Of a stretch of 43,684 bases of DNA, positions 16,222 through 24,028 are shown in pieces (the first letter of the stretch is position 1; every line of letters begins with the position of its first letter). The notes under the pieces were generated by a model. That model saw only the letters and a program-made list of their open reading frames with translations, was not told the origin of the DNA and did no database searches. Origin of the DNA: a virus; the IMG/VR virus record IMGVR_UViG_3300022074_000101, positions 1 to 43,684 of that record. The stretch is one strand, 5' to 3'. Made by a program: the position numbers and the translations under genes.

Positions 16222-17076
16222 ATGACCATTACACCCACCACATCACGCACATTCGGTGTTGAGTTTGAGGGATTCGGTATTCCAATTCATACTCTTGTTG
16301 ATCGCTTACGGGCTGCTGGCATCAACGCTCAGTCAGCCAGTTACTCTGGTTCAAATTATCGCGTATGGCAAGTAAAGCCAGATGGATCAATAAGCGGTAG
16401 TCACGGCTTTGAAGTTGTATCTCCTGTACTGTCTTCCATGAACGGCATATTGGAAGTAAAAAAGGTACTCCAAATTGTTCGCGCAAACGGTGGTGATGCC
16501 AACAAGTCTTGTGGCTTTCACATTCATTGGGGCGTATCTGATTGGCGCATGAAGCACTTCCGTAATTTTTACAAGCGTTGGTCAAAATTTGAGCGTGGCA
16601 TTGATATCACTCAGCCACAGTCACGTCGCGGAGACAATGCTTACTACTGCAAGTCTGTTTATGCTTTGCCAACATACACGAACAACACAACCGAAACAAA
16701 AGCCTTAGTCGGCCATATGTTTGATCGCATTGATCGCTGTCGCTCAGTCGGTCAGTTGCGTGAAATGATACAGGGTAGCCACAGTAGATACTGCAAGCTA
16801 AACCTTGCCAAGTTTCACCGCACCGGCACATTAGAGATTCGCCAGCACTCCGGTTCATTTGATGAAGCCAAGGTTTTGAATTGGATTGCACTTACTGGCG
16901 CAATGATTGCTGATGCAGATAACGGCAAGGCTGTCAAAAACTTCTCAGTTTCTCCGTCTCCAAGCAAGGTACTCGACACCCTTCTTGGAGGACTTGTGCG
17001 GGTTGGGGGCATTAGTGCCTCCACCCGTATCTTTTTCAAAAAGCGGGCAAAGGAACTCGCTGATAGGAATTCATAA
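16222..17076 (+). CDS. Amidoligase enzyme (COOH-NH2 ligase family, Amidoligase_2)
   Basis: A 284-residue protein with the family hallmarks in order: FGVEFEGFGI near the N-terminus, WQVKPDGSIS, GFEVVSPVLSS, NKSCGFHIHWG and, late, LEIRQHSGS followed by an aromatic NWIALTG. These motifs belong to glutamine-synthetase-like ATP-dependent amide ligases that join a carboxyl to an amine, often glutamate-like or peptide substrates. In other phages such enzymes are linked with GGCT/AIG2 proteins, as here. The substrate is unknown; candidates are a peptide tag, cell-wall peptide or nucleotide-linked amino acid. It is first in a three-gene operon with 1-nt overlaps. Confidence 0.9.
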   Translation: MTITPTTSRTFGVEFEGFGIPIHTLVDRLRAAGINAQSASYSGSNYRVWQVKPDGSISGSHGFEVVSPVLSSMNGILEVKKVLQIVRANGGDANKSCGFHIHWGVSDWRMKHFRNFYKRWSKFERGIDITQPQSRRGDNAYYCKSVYALPTYTNNTTETKALVGHMFDRIDRCRSVGQLREMIQGSHSRYCKLNLAKFHRTGTLEIRQHSGSFDEAKVLNWIALTGAMIADADNGKAVKNFSVSPSPSKVLDTLLGGLVRVGGISASTRIFFKKRAKELADRNS

Positions 17077-17312
17077 TGAACTATTGGATAACTTATGATG
17101 GCCGTTCATTTGTAGCATCAGATGCGGCCACCTTAGTTGATCGTTATAGGAACGACACCATAATTGAAACTAAGGATGCTAACGACTTTATGAAACAGAT
17201 GTGCGTTTGGACCAGATTATATTGCGATGCACAACTTGACCCCACGACACCAGATACTTTTGTGCAGTCACTGTTGGACAACAAACTGATCACCAAATGG
17301 GAGATGAACTAA
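17076..17312 (+). CDS. Hypothetical protein between amidoligase and GGCT genes
   Basis: A 78-residue protein beginning MNYWITYDGRSFVASDAATL, joined to the amidoligase stop by TAATG and to the next gene by TAATG. It has no recognised domain. It starts with a short beta segment and then a helical region (RYRNDTIIETKDANDFMKQM). The tight coupling on both sides suggests it works with the amidoligase and GGCT proteins, possibly as an adaptor or substrate peptide. It lacks the poly-Glu or Gly-rich tail that would mark an obvious substrate. Function unknown. Confidence 0.65.
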   Translation: MNYWITYDGRSFVASDAATLVDRYRNDTIIETKDANDFMKQMCVWTRLYCDAQLDPTTPDTFVQSLLDNKLITKWEMN

Positions 17313-17761
17313 TGGATATCATTTACATGGCATATGGATCAAACATGGACAAAGGTCAGATGGCTCAAAGATGTCCTGACGCAAAACCTTTAGGAGCGAT
17401 GCTTTTGCCTGAATGGCGGCTGGTGTTTCGCGGCGTTGCTGACATTATACCCGCAACGGGCTTCCTATGCCCCGTGGCAATGTGGAAGATTACAAAGGCT
17501 TGTGAGGACAGCCTTGATATTTATGAAGGCTACCCTCGACTCTATGGCAAGCAATACTGGCAAGGCGGTGATGGAATTGTATATATGGCTTACACCATGA
17601 ACCGTGATGGATTAGCCATGCCCCCAAAGATGTACCTAGATGGCATTGCTCGTGGGTATGACGATTTTGGTGTGGATTTAAAGTATCTACAAGAAGCCTT
17701 AGACTTTACTGATGAATACGACAGTAATGATGGACACATACCCAAAAGGTATAGGGCTTAA
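17312..17761 (+). CDS. Gamma-glutamylcyclotransferase-like protein (GGCT/AIG2 family)
   Basis: From ATG 17312 (GGAG 8 nt upstream, TAATG overlap) the product is 149 residues. It begins MDIIYMAYGSNMDKGQMAQR: YGSN is the signature substrate-binding loop of the GGCT fold. The phrase LDIYEGYPRLYGK near residue 70-82 includes the conserved catalytic-type Glu and Tyr. This family cyclises gamma-glutamyl groups to release 5-oxoproline, and in phages is often paired with amidoligases. Here it may trim or reverse a gamma-glutamyl-type amide made by the upstream enzyme. It meets the convergent ParB-like gene tail-to-tail with overlapping stops. Confidence 0.88.
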   Translation: MDIIYMAYGSNMDKGQMAQRCPDAKPLGAMLLPEWRLVFRGVADIIPATGFLCPVAMWKITKACEDSLDIYEGYPRLYGKQYWQGGDGIVYMAYTMNRDGLAMPPKMYLDGIARGYDDFGVDLKYLQEALDFTDEYDSNDGHIPKRYRA

Positions 17762-18300
17762 CCGCCCTCCATCCTGCTAAAGTCAGGAACCCACCCATCT
17801 TCAAACTCATCATCAGGGTCGCCTTTTGTATCAGGCGATCCTGCATTGTCATACAGACGCTCTATTTCATCTGGCTCCATGCCTAAATGTTGTTGAATCC
17901 ATTGATCGTCAACACCCTGCTCATCTTTCAGACTTCTAACAATATCAGCCATGCTCATGACAAAATGGCTACCTCTGGCCCTGTTATGGGTAATAGTTGC
18001 TGAAACCTGTTCAGCCATACCCATATCATCAGGTAACATCACAACAGGAACCATGCCACCTGTATATTCAGCTACCCGATCATCACCAGAAACCAACCAC
18101 CTATGAAACCCATCTACGATTTCATTGTTTGATCTGATAACCACAGGCTGAGTCCATCCGCAAGTTAGGATTGACTGTACCAGTAACTCAAGCTCAACAG
18201 GAGCAACCTTGTTAGGATTGTATGAGTTGGCGTGAAGGGTATCTCTATTGACCCAATGAACACTATTTATGGGTTGGGCTTCTGAACCTTGCTTCATCAT
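17758..18300 (-). CDS. ParB-like nuclease-domain protein (IbrB-like)
   Basis: I choose the ATG pair at 18300/18297, just after AAGGAAG; a longer frame to 18372 lacks such a site. The product is about 180 residues. An N-terminal ParB/sulfiredoxin fold is visible: INSVHWVNRDTLHANSYNPN, LVQSILTCGWTQPVVIRS, then NEIVDGFHRWLVS. The C-terminus is acidic and ends DDEFEDGWVPDFSRMEGG. It directly follows a PAPS-reductase-like gene, the same pair as IbrA-IbrB of enterobacteria and phages. The ParB-like partner may bind a nucleotide or DNA and direct the ATP-pyrophosphatase partner. The reaction is not known. Confidence 0.85.
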   Translation of the reverse strand: MMKQGSEAQPINSVHWVNRDTLHANSYNPNKVAPVELELLVQSILTCGWTQPVVIRSNNEIVDGFHRWLVSGDDRVAEYTGGMVPVVMLPDDMGMAEQVSATITHNRARGSHFVMSMADIVRSLKDEQGVDDQWIQQHLGMEPDEIERLYDNAGSPDTKGDPDDEFEDGWVPDFSRMEGG

Positions 18301-19471
18301 ACTTCCTTTTTTGCTTGAGGGCTTCCTCAGTACCGCCTTGTATGGTTGGCTGCTTCCTGCCTTTGAAATCACCCCTCACAGCTATCTTTAAAAGAAAATC
18401 CCATGATACGCCTGTGCGTGGGTGAGCGATTTTATCCATCAATGGCTCATTAGTCTTGCCGTAGTGATTCTGTATGAACCCCCGTATTCTCTCAGCTACT
18501 TGAGTCTTGTATGGCTCTGGATGCTTATCAACCCAAAACTTTATAAACTCATGCCACGACATATTTTCTGGCTTGGCAGGGGTTTTGCCATAAGAATAAA
18601 GAACTGTAGTGGAGTATCTAGCGGCTGTTGCAGCACCCGCCACTCTAGTCTGCATCTTATCCCATATATCCGGCCAAAGCTCTCTGAACTGATGCAAACC
18701 ACGCATAGGCTCCTCACCATACGGAGGCGCACAACGCTGAGCGTTAGGGCTTATACCGCCCTTATCCATACGATCATAAGCGTGATTATAGTCCCAACCA
18801 AACTTTCGCGGCGCAGTCCATATGTCTTTGGTGTTCCAATCATAAACTGGATAGACCTTGTAGATATTACCCTGTGATGATCCTTCATCATATTTGATGA
18901 TGTGCTTATCTTCACGTTTTTTGCTGTTCAGGATAGCTCTGGTTCTGGTCAGGCTCTCATCGGCCCGTATACCCATGATTATGCCCACGTTTCCGTGTTT
19001 CTCTGGAGAGAATATGTATCCATTGATTTCTGGTATAGTTAATCGCTTATCAGGATCAGTTGGAAGACCGTCTAAATGGCTCAATCCCTCTGGCGGCATT
19101 GGCCTGACCCACTTATGCTCATCTTCTGGCCCCCAAGGAAACCACCAAGGCTCTTTTACTGAGCAAGCATTTCTATGTCTGACAGGCAAACACCACCAAT
19201 ACATATCAACCATAGGCATTTGAGCGACACGCCTGACGTATTCTTCTGTATCATATGGGATTGCTTCTTCATCAAAGTGATGGACAGGAACTTTTTTTAT
19301 TCCTCGCTCCTGCGCCACTCCCAACGTCAACATCAGACACGCCGTTGAATCCTTGCCGCCACTAAACATAACGGCAACGGTATCGAATCGATCATACGCT
19401 CTGTGAATACGTTCAATAGCCAATTCATAGACGTTCTTATCTATGATTTTTTTCTTACCGAGACGGCCCAT
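18263..19471 (-). CDS. PAPS-reductase/ATP-pyrophosphatase-like protein (IbrA-like)
   Basis: A 402-residue protein. SGGKDS (residues 37-42) is the PP-loop of N-type ATP pyrophosphatases and PAPS reductases. Later parts include HFDEEAIPYDTEEYV, GIIMGIRADESLTRT (family motif G-x-R-x-DES), VYPVYDWNTKDIWTAP and CAPPYGEEP. These features match IbrA-type proteins, which are longer than metabolic PAPS reductases. The enzyme probably adenylates a substrate and may transfer sulfur or another group; related DndC/SspD-like enzymes act in DNA phosphorothioation, though that specific role is not shown here. It starts 2 nt after the bicupin gene and overlaps the ParB-like gene. Confidence 0.9.
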   Translation of the reverse strand: MGRLGKKKIIDKNVYELAIERIHRAYDRFDTVAVMFSGGKDSTACLMLTLGVAQERGIKKVPVHHFDEEAIPYDTEEYVRRVAQMPMVDMYWWCLPVRHRNACSVKEPWWFPWGPEDEHKWVRPMPPEGLSHLDGLPTDPDKRLTIPEINGYIFSPEKHGNVGIIMGIRADESLTRTRAILNSKKREDKHIIKYDEGSSQGNIYKVYPVYDWNTKDIWTAPRKFGWDYNHAYDRMDKGGISPNAQRCAPPYGEEPMRGLHQFRELWPDIWDKMQTRVAGAATAARYSTTVLYSYGKTPAKPENMSWHEFIKFWVDKHPEPYKTQVAERIRGFIQNHYGKTNEPLMDKIAHPRTGVSWDFLLKIAVRGDFKGRKQPTIQGGTEEALKQKRKYDEARFRSPTHK

Positions 19472-19473
19472 GC

Positions 19474-20157
19474 CTACTTCCCGTGATCAATGTACGTTCT
19501 GTTGATCATTGAATGATTTTCATCAGTTGGCCCTGTATCACTGTCTGGATGAAACGCTACAATATCCATTCCGCTATCTGATGTTCTAAAAGAATGAAGC
19601 TCTTGTTCTGTTAGCATAAAGATGCAGCCCTTTTTTAAAGGCTTAACCCATCCATCGCTGTGATTGCTTTTTTCTTGGAACGCTTCGCCCTCACCTTTGA
19701 TGACACAGCCCATGCGGATTGACGGGTGGGTATGCTGTGTTTGATATATACCAGTGGGGAAATGCAAATAATTTAAAACCGGATCACCCATTCTGGCCAT
19801 TGACACCAAAACACTATCTGAACAGCCATCAATGTACGAAAGCCGTCCGTTATCCTCAATCTGACCCATAACAGGCATAACCCTGTAGCCTAACTTGGTC
19901 ACTGTCCACATCTTCAGATCGTCAGATTTCATAATGTTGAATGACCCAGAAAATGCGAAATAGTTGCCTTCCTGTAATCGCCACTCTTGTTTATTGGCCC
20001 TAACAGTACAGCCGCCCTCTAAAACATATCCGTATGTTGAAGCGTGAGGCAAACCGAGATCATCCGCATCATTTGTAAAAAACATAGCGTAGGTCGGATA
20101 CATGGTCTCCAAAGCTCGGATTCCATCACTGTGTTTCGGGTCATAATTGATTTCCAT
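19474..20157 (-). CDS. Bicupin protein
   Basis: A 227-residue protein with two cupin-type beta-barrel halves. The first (about residues 40-75; YVLEGGCTVRANKQEWRLQE) lacks clear metal ligands. The second (about 135-205) has QTQHTHPS with His142 and His144, Glu156/158 in IKGEGEAF, then LHSF with His188, which together match a metal-binding cupin. It may be a dioxygenase, isomerase or ligand-binding sensor acting on the product of the neighbouring PAPS-reductase-like enzyme. ATG overlaps the ParB-like stop by 1 nt and the next gene begins 2 nt after the stop. Such a cupin is not part of the usual IbrA-IbrB pair that I know of. Confidence 0.8.
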   Translation of the reverse strand: MEINYDPKHSDGIRALETMYPTYAMFFTNDADDLGLPHASTYGYVLEGGCTVRANKQEWRLQEGNYFAFSGSFNIMKSDDLKMWTVTKLGYRVMPVMGQIEDNGRLSYIDGCSDSVLVSMARMGDPVLNYLHFPTGIYQTQHTHPSIRMGCVIKGEGEAFQEKSNHSDGWVKPLKKGCIFMLTEQELHSFRTSDSGMDIVAFHPDSDTGPTDENHSMINRTYIDHGK

Positions 20158-20765
20158 TAGACTAACTCTTTCGTTATTTTCAACAATGCTTGAGTGGTGT
20201 TTTCCAAACCTTCTTGGTTTTGGATAGATCGAAGTGCAGATAAAACCATGTCCCGATCTATTGGTGACATTACAAAGCTCATTGTCACATAATCGCCCAC
20301 TGAACCAACAACATCTGAATCCTGCACATTTGTTTCCTTGTCTGAAATCATGTCATTGAGAAACTCAATATCACTGTTTGGCAAATTAATATCAATGCTG
20401 GCCCATAAATGTCTAAACGCCTCCAACTCACCGCTATCAATAGATGCCATCTCAGCTTCAAGCAGGCCATCATCCCAAGCGGTAAGCTCATTTAGTTTGT
20501 TATCTAAAATACGGAATGCTTTTATTTGATCTTTTGTGAGGTTAGCAGAAACCTTGATTGGCACGGTATCTAAGGAAAGCCTCTTGGCTGCTAGAAACCT
20601 AGTATGACCCGCTATGATTACATTATCGCCATCAACTACAATTGGCTGCTGCCATCCAAAGCTAGAAATGCTGCTGGCAACAGACGCAACCGCTGACTCA
20701 GAAATGATGCGTGGGTTGGCGGTATAGGGTTTTACATCTGTAATTGGTACTTGCTTGATTTCCAT
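20157..20765 (-). CDS. ParB-like nuclease-domain protein
   Basis: A 202-residue protein starting MEIKQVPITDVKPYTANPRI, a typical ParB N-domain opening. It continues with SSISSFGWQQPIVVDGDNVI and IAGHTRFLAAKRLSLDTVPI, carrying the family GHTR-type motif, and ILDNKLNELTAWDDGLL. In many phages this domain is fused to a DNA methyltransferase, but here it is free. The C-terminal 90 residues are a separate acidic segment. It is first in a four-gene operon with two ParB-like proteins at its ends. It may bind CTP/ATP or DNA and provide specificity to the cassette. A palindromic operator lies just upstream of the start. Confidence 0.88.
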   Translation of the reverse strand: MEIKQVPITDVKPYTANPRIISESAVASVASSISSFGWQQPIVVDGDNVIIAGHTRFLAAKRLSLDTVPIKVSANLTKDQIKAFRILDNKLNELTAWDDGLLEAEMASIDSGELEAFRHLWASIDINLPNSDIEFLNDMISDKETNVQDSDVVGSVGDYVTMSFVMSPIDRDMVLSALRSIQNQEGLENTTQALLKITKELV

Positions 20766-20772
20766 AAATCAT

Positions 20773-20785
20773 CCCCATTTTGGGA
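20773..20785. promoter_or_regulatory. Palindromic operator before the ParB-cupin cassette
   Basis: CCCCATTTTGGGA is a 13-bp imperfect palindrome ending 8 nt upstream of the ATG of the ParB-like gene. It matches the operators at 15683 and 27196 in arms and spacing. A weak leftward -35-like TTGATG lies at 20818-20813, but I see no convincing -10 box. Confidence 0.55.
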
Positions 20786-20818
20786 CAGGCTACACCAAAA
20801 TGATTTTGATTGCATCAA

Positions 20819-20856
20819 GAAAAAAAGAAGAAAGGGAGGCGACCAAACCTCCCTTT
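20819..20856 (-). terminator. Intrinsic terminator after primase-helicase operon
   Basis: On the minus strand AAAGGGAGG-loop-CCTCCCTTT is a perfect 9-bp stem (20856-20848 with 20839-20831) with an 8-nt loop, followed at once by CTTCTTTTTTTC. It would end leftward transcription of the replication genes before the ParB cassette. Confidence 0.88.
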
Positions 20857-20919
20857 CAAACCACGAATACCAAATAACATGGAGTGCTACTGGAATCCTG
20901 CACATCATATCATCTGATG

Positions 20920-22671
20920 CTAGTCTGTCCAGTGGTTAATGACGGGCATATCAATAACTGGCTTATAAACGTGCTGTGTTAGATCATAGGTAAAGTAAGC
21001 CTCACCTATAGAGCCATACAAGCCTTGTTCCCTGACCTTCCTAGTGATTACCTTAGTTTGATTGGTCTCAAAGTCTCTATGCACTACAAGCCCCACATCA
21101 GTCATATTGTTCCAATGCGCTGAGCCGCTCACGTCATACAAACTTGGGGCTGGTATTATCCCCTCTTGGTTCCTCTGCATCTTGGCAGGGTGCGCCACCA
21201 TCCAAATGCAAATATTGTGAGTGCGGCAGAACTGCTTACAGGCAGAAATCAAATCGCGGATATGCTCATCTTCTCTCTTATTTCCCTCACGGCTTGCATC
21301 AATCTCGTTGTAAGGATCAATAACAATCCCCCTAACGCCATGCCGCAAGCAAGCGGCCTTGGCCTTGCTTAATAGCCAATCAATACTTGGAATTTTGTCA
21401 CGGCTCTCGATGAAGTAAAAATTGTCATCAAGAAACATCATGGCATCGCCAAGCTCTTGGGTGGTCATCCTCTGGCTTGGCCCATCATCAAATGGCTTGC
21501 CCACAACCTTCTCTGATAACCGCCGTATATGGTTAGCTGTAGAGTGTTCAGGGCTAAACACCGCAAACCGCCACCCCTCATTACGGGCTAGATTCACTGT
21601 AAGCTGATCAAGAAAGTTTGACTTGCCGTGGTTGGGAACCCCAGTGACCAAACAGAATGTTGACGGCATTACCTTGTATATCTCATCAAGGTTTGCAAAT
21701 CCTGTGCTTAATGGCTTTTGCACATTGCCACGGTATATATCCTGCACCTCTCGCTGGTAATCTCTCACCGTGTAAATCCCATCAATGGGATGCGGCGTAG
21801 CATTGGCTATTACCTCACCCAACACTTCCTTGCCATGCTCAACCAAACATTCGTTAGCATCCTTGATCACTATGTCATGCAAGCTAGGCCACTCAACAGT
21901 CCAGCAACGGTCTTTGCCAAAGCGGTGTATCAACTCTAACTGCAACGCTTGCCCAGCTTCATCACCATCAACGGCAACAATCACCTTGTCAGCTTCATTC
22001 AACCATTCACAATTGGCCAGTGCGGCAAATCTTTTGTCTGCCGGATCAAACTTAGCCTCTTTTGGTGCGCCATCTGGCAAGCTGATAGCGTATGGATACC
22101 CTGCCTCGTGTAATGAAAGCACATCCATCTCACCCTCTACAAAAATCACTTCCTTAATGCCGCCCTTGTCCCAATGGGTTTTAACCGCATCAATGTTGTA
22201 CAGGGTACGCTCCGCATCCTTTTCCTGCTTAAACCTCTTATCCTTGGTGCGGTGCTTAATGTTTACCAGTTCACCATTCTTGTAATAAGGAAATGATATA
22301 CAGCCTTCTGTGCTTCCATTGCCAAAATACTGATCTGATCTGTGTATATCAAAGTGGGCCACAGTCTCTAGGCTTATGCCCCTCTTAGTAAACCAATCCT
22401 GCATAGCCCCTGTTGTGTGCTGCCCTTCTGGCCTCTTTGGCCGCTTAAACGCTTTAGGAGCCGCATATACGGGCCTTGAATGCCCACCGGCACCTCCAAC
22501 CCACTCGCAGTGATGACACTTCCACACAGCCCCTCCATCTGGCTTTATAGTAACAGACAGGCACGGGTCACTCTTGTTGCGACGATTTGGTGAGCATTGT
22601 GGGCATAAGGTCTTGTGATCACCCTCTGCATAAGAGCGTAACCGTATTCCTTGATCTATTAGTTCTTGCAT
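20920..22671 (-). CDS. DNA primase-helicase (T7 gp4-like)
   Basis: A 583-residue bifunctional replication enzyme. An N-terminal zinc finger is formed by C23/C26 and C52/C55 (TLCPQC and KCHHC). A TOPRIM primase domain follows: IFVEGEMDVLSLHEAGYP, then VIVAVDGDEAGQAL. The C-terminal half is a DnaB/RecA-type helicase with Walker A GVPNHGKSN, a Walker B-like GIVIDPYNEID and the phrase VSGSAHWNNMTDVGLVVHR. It primes and unwinds phage DNA. No DNA polymerase gene is visible, so host polymerase is probably used. It lies 4 nt after the initiator gene and is followed by a strong terminator. Confidence 0.95.
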   Translation of the reverse strand: MQELIDQGIRLRSYAEGDHKTLCPQCSPNRRNKSDPCLSVTIKPDGGAVWKCHHCEWVGGAGGHSRPVYAAPKAFKRPKRPEGQHTTGAMQDWFTKRGISLETVAHFDIHRSDQYFGNGSTEGCISFPYYKNGELVNIKHRTKDKRFKQEKDAERTLYNIDAVKTHWDKGGIKEVIFVEGEMDVLSLHEAGYPYAISLPDGAPKEAKFDPADKRFAALANCEWLNEADKVIVAVDGDEAGQALQLELIHRFGKDRCWTVEWPSLHDIVIKDANECLVEHGKEVLGEVIANATPHPIDGIYTVRDYQREVQDIYRGNVQKPLSTGFANLDEIYKVMPSTFCLVTGVPNHGKSNFLDQLTVNLARNEGWRFAVFSPEHSTANHIRRLSEKVVGKPFDDGPSQRMTTQELGDAMMFLDDNFYFIESRDKIPSIDWLLSKAKAACLRHGVRGIVIDPYNEIDASREGNKREDEHIRDLISACKQFCRTHNICIWMVAHPAKMQRNQEGIIPAPSLYDVSGSAHWNNMTDVGLVVHRDFETNQTKVITRKVREQGLYGSIGEAYFTYDLTQHVYKPVIDMPVINHWTD

Positions 22672-22675
22672 AATT

Positions 22676-23305
22676 TTATCCTGCTAGTTGGTTTCTGTTC
22701 GTGGTTATTGCCTGTGCTTCTTGCACAGTTTCCCAACGCCTTTGGTTCAACCAAGTGGTCGCGTGGGGAATGTACTTTTTGTCCTTGCCGTGAGTGGTAC
22801 GCTTATATGCACAGGTTGCCAAGAATAACTCTCTTTCCCCTATGTCTCTATCTACTACCCGCTTCCAACTCTCATAAGCCTTTGATTTTGATCCATCATT
22901 GCGGGGGTAAGCGTTCCACCATTCCTCAAAGGCAGGGGCATATTTGTCACCCCTCTTTGTTTTATTATTAATGGGTATATCTCTAATAGTATTGGGGGGC
23001 AATTCTGTCACCCCCACCCCCTCAAATATGTCACCCCCATATCTTACAATAGTAAAGCTGTTGCTAGTCTGCTTACCGTCAGCGGTATAACGAGGGCAAA
23101 CTCTTATCAGCCCGTCCTCCACAAGCATTTTTATCGCCCTTTTTATAGTGCGTTCATCACAGCCACATAACTTGGCCAGCTTGGTATTTGACGGGTAACT
23201 GGAATAATTTTCATCTGCATAGTTGGCAAGCATAATTAATACCAGCTTTGCAGTTGGCGTCCGGCAATCAGCCGTAGCAGCTATTTTGAGAGCATCCCAA
23301 CTCAT
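22676..23305 (-). CDS. Replication initiation protein, winged-helix (HTH_36/DnaD-like)
   Basis: From ATG 23305, preceded by AAAGGAG, the product is 209 residues. Residues 1-85 form the winged helix common to phage O-like initiators: SWDALKIAATADCRTPTAKL, then YADENYSSYPSNTKLAKLCG and TIKRAIKMLVEDGLIRV. The C-terminal region APAFEEWWNAYPRNDGSKSK with YESWKRVV is a helicase-loader-like segment often found in these proteins. It probably recognises the origin and loads the primase-helicase encoded 4 nt downstream. Origin repeats inside the gene were not obvious by eye. An overlapping divergent promoter lies upstream. Confidence 0.85.
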   Translation of the reverse strand: MSWDALKIAATADCRTPTAKLVLIMLANYADENYSSYPSNTKLAKLCGCDERTIKRAIKMLVEDGLIRVCPRYTADGKQTSNSFTIVRYGGDIFEGVGVTELPPNTIRDIPINNKTKRGDKYAPAFEEWWNAYPRNDGSKSKAYESWKRVVDRDIGERELFLATCAYKRTTHGKDKKYIPHATTWLNQRRWETVQEAQAITTNRNQLAG

Positions 23306-23377
23306 GTTCACTCCTTTGGTCATTCGTGGTTGCCGCAACCATAATCTGATTGGAGCCATGGTCGCAAACTTTTTTTC

Positions 23378-23405
23378 TAATTATTTTACTTTTGTGTGTT
23401 GACAA
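23378..23405 (-). promoter_or_regulatory. Leftward promoter overlapping the shared dyad, for replication genes
   Basis: Minus-strand TTGTCA (23405-23400), a 16-bp spacer and TAATTA (23383-23378) make a promoter whose -35 is the other arm of the dyad at 23398-23413. Leftward and rightward promoters therefore share one operator. The leader also carries AACCACGAATGACC (23331-23318). Confidence 0.55.
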
Positions 23406-23460
23406 TAGTAAACAAACACCCCATTCTATCCATGTAACGAAAAGAACCACGGAGATCAAA
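23398..23460 (+). promoter_or_regulatory. Early-type promoter with dyad operator and ACCACGGAGATC leader
   Basis: GTTGACAATAGTAAAC (23398-23413) is identical to the copy at 9298. The -35 is TTGACA (23399-23404) and, 17 bp on, CATTCT (23422-23427) is the probable -10. ACCACGGAGATC (23446-23457) ends 3 nt before ATG 23461. Confidence 0.75.
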
Positions 23461-23781
23461 ATGGCCAATCACGCAGAAATAACTACTAGGGAAGCATGGC
23501 TCTTTTCAGATTTTGGCGCAGAGTATGCCGCTAAAGTTTTCCCCGCTGAAATGATTCAAGCTCTGCCTCGTTATGTGCGCGGCGAGAAGGCTGGGAAAAT
23601 TAAAAATCACCTCATTGGGTGGGACAAGGTTGAACGTGGCGGTTGGGTTGCTGGTGGCCAGCGAGTTGAAAACCGTGTTGGTAAGGTGATCCGTGCTCGT
23701 TTAGTGAAGAAGGATTGGGGCCAGCCTTCACAGGTGATAGCAGAGTTCACCAAGGATGATGGAAATTGGATACAGGTTTAA
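23461..23781 (+). CDS. Hypothetical early protein
   Basis: The 106-residue product starts at ATG 23461, fixed by the conserved leader; the longer open frame from 23350 overlaps the promoter and is rejected. It begins MANHAEITTREAWLFSDFGA. The middle has a basic stretch (RYVRGEKAGKIKNHLIGWDK) and a C-terminal beta region (VIRARLVKKDWGQPSQVIAE). No named domain is recognised. Immediate early position suggests a host-takeover or regulatory role, but nothing more can be said. Confidence 0.75.
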   Translation: MANHAEITTREAWLFSDFGAEYAAKVFPAEMIQALPRYVRGEKAGKIKNHLIGWDKVERGGWVAGGQRVENRVGKVIRARLVKKDWGQPSQVIAEFTKDDGNWIQV

Positions 23782-23788
23782 TTAACTA

Positions 23789-23803
23789 ACCACGGAGACC
23801 GTT
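23789..23803 (+). promoter_or_regulatory. Conserved ACCACGGAGACC translation leader without promoter
   Basis: ACCACGGAGACC (23789-23800) ends 3 nt before ATG 23804, exactly as at the five promoter modules, but no dyad or -35 box precedes it. Its presence inside an operon indicates the leader itself is selected, probably for ribosome binding or RNA-level control. Confidence 0.7.
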
Positions 23804-24028
23804 ATGAAAATTTGGAAACCAGAAAGCATAGTTTGGACTGACCTTGATACACCAATGCCAGTATCAGAGCCTTTGGTTATGGCATCTGCCGCAGGGTGGT
23901 ATGTAGGAGAAATCTGTAAGGAGTCTTATGGAGAAGGTTGGTACATGGCCCCATACGCAAGAATAACAGGCTATTACGAAACTCCAGAAGAAGCTGATGT
24001 AGTGCTGCGGGAGATAAACAATGCCTAA
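23804..24028 (+). CDS. Hypothetical early protein
   Basis: A 74-residue protein beginning MKIWKPESIVWTDLDTPMPV. It is acidic and aromatic (SAAGWYVGEICKESYGEGWY) and ends YYETPEEADVVLREINNA, a compact alpha/beta domain with a C-terminal helix like small phage proteins that contain a YxTxEEAxxxL segment. Its start is set by the repeated leader. It overlaps the next gene by 8 nt. Function unknown. Confidence 0.72.
   Translation: MKIWKPESIVWTDLDTPMPVSEPLVMASAAGWYVGEICKESYGEGWYMAPYARITGYYETPEEADVVLREINNA

Noticed and set aside
20751-20939. Plus-strand 62-codon frame in the terminator region
   Set aside because: It crosses the operator and terminator hairpin, has a very basic artefactual run and no start signal, although an AACCACGAA element occurs there.
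23350-23460. Upstream extension of the early gene at 23461
   Set aside because: It would translate the dyad promoter region; the conserved leader fixes ATG 23461.
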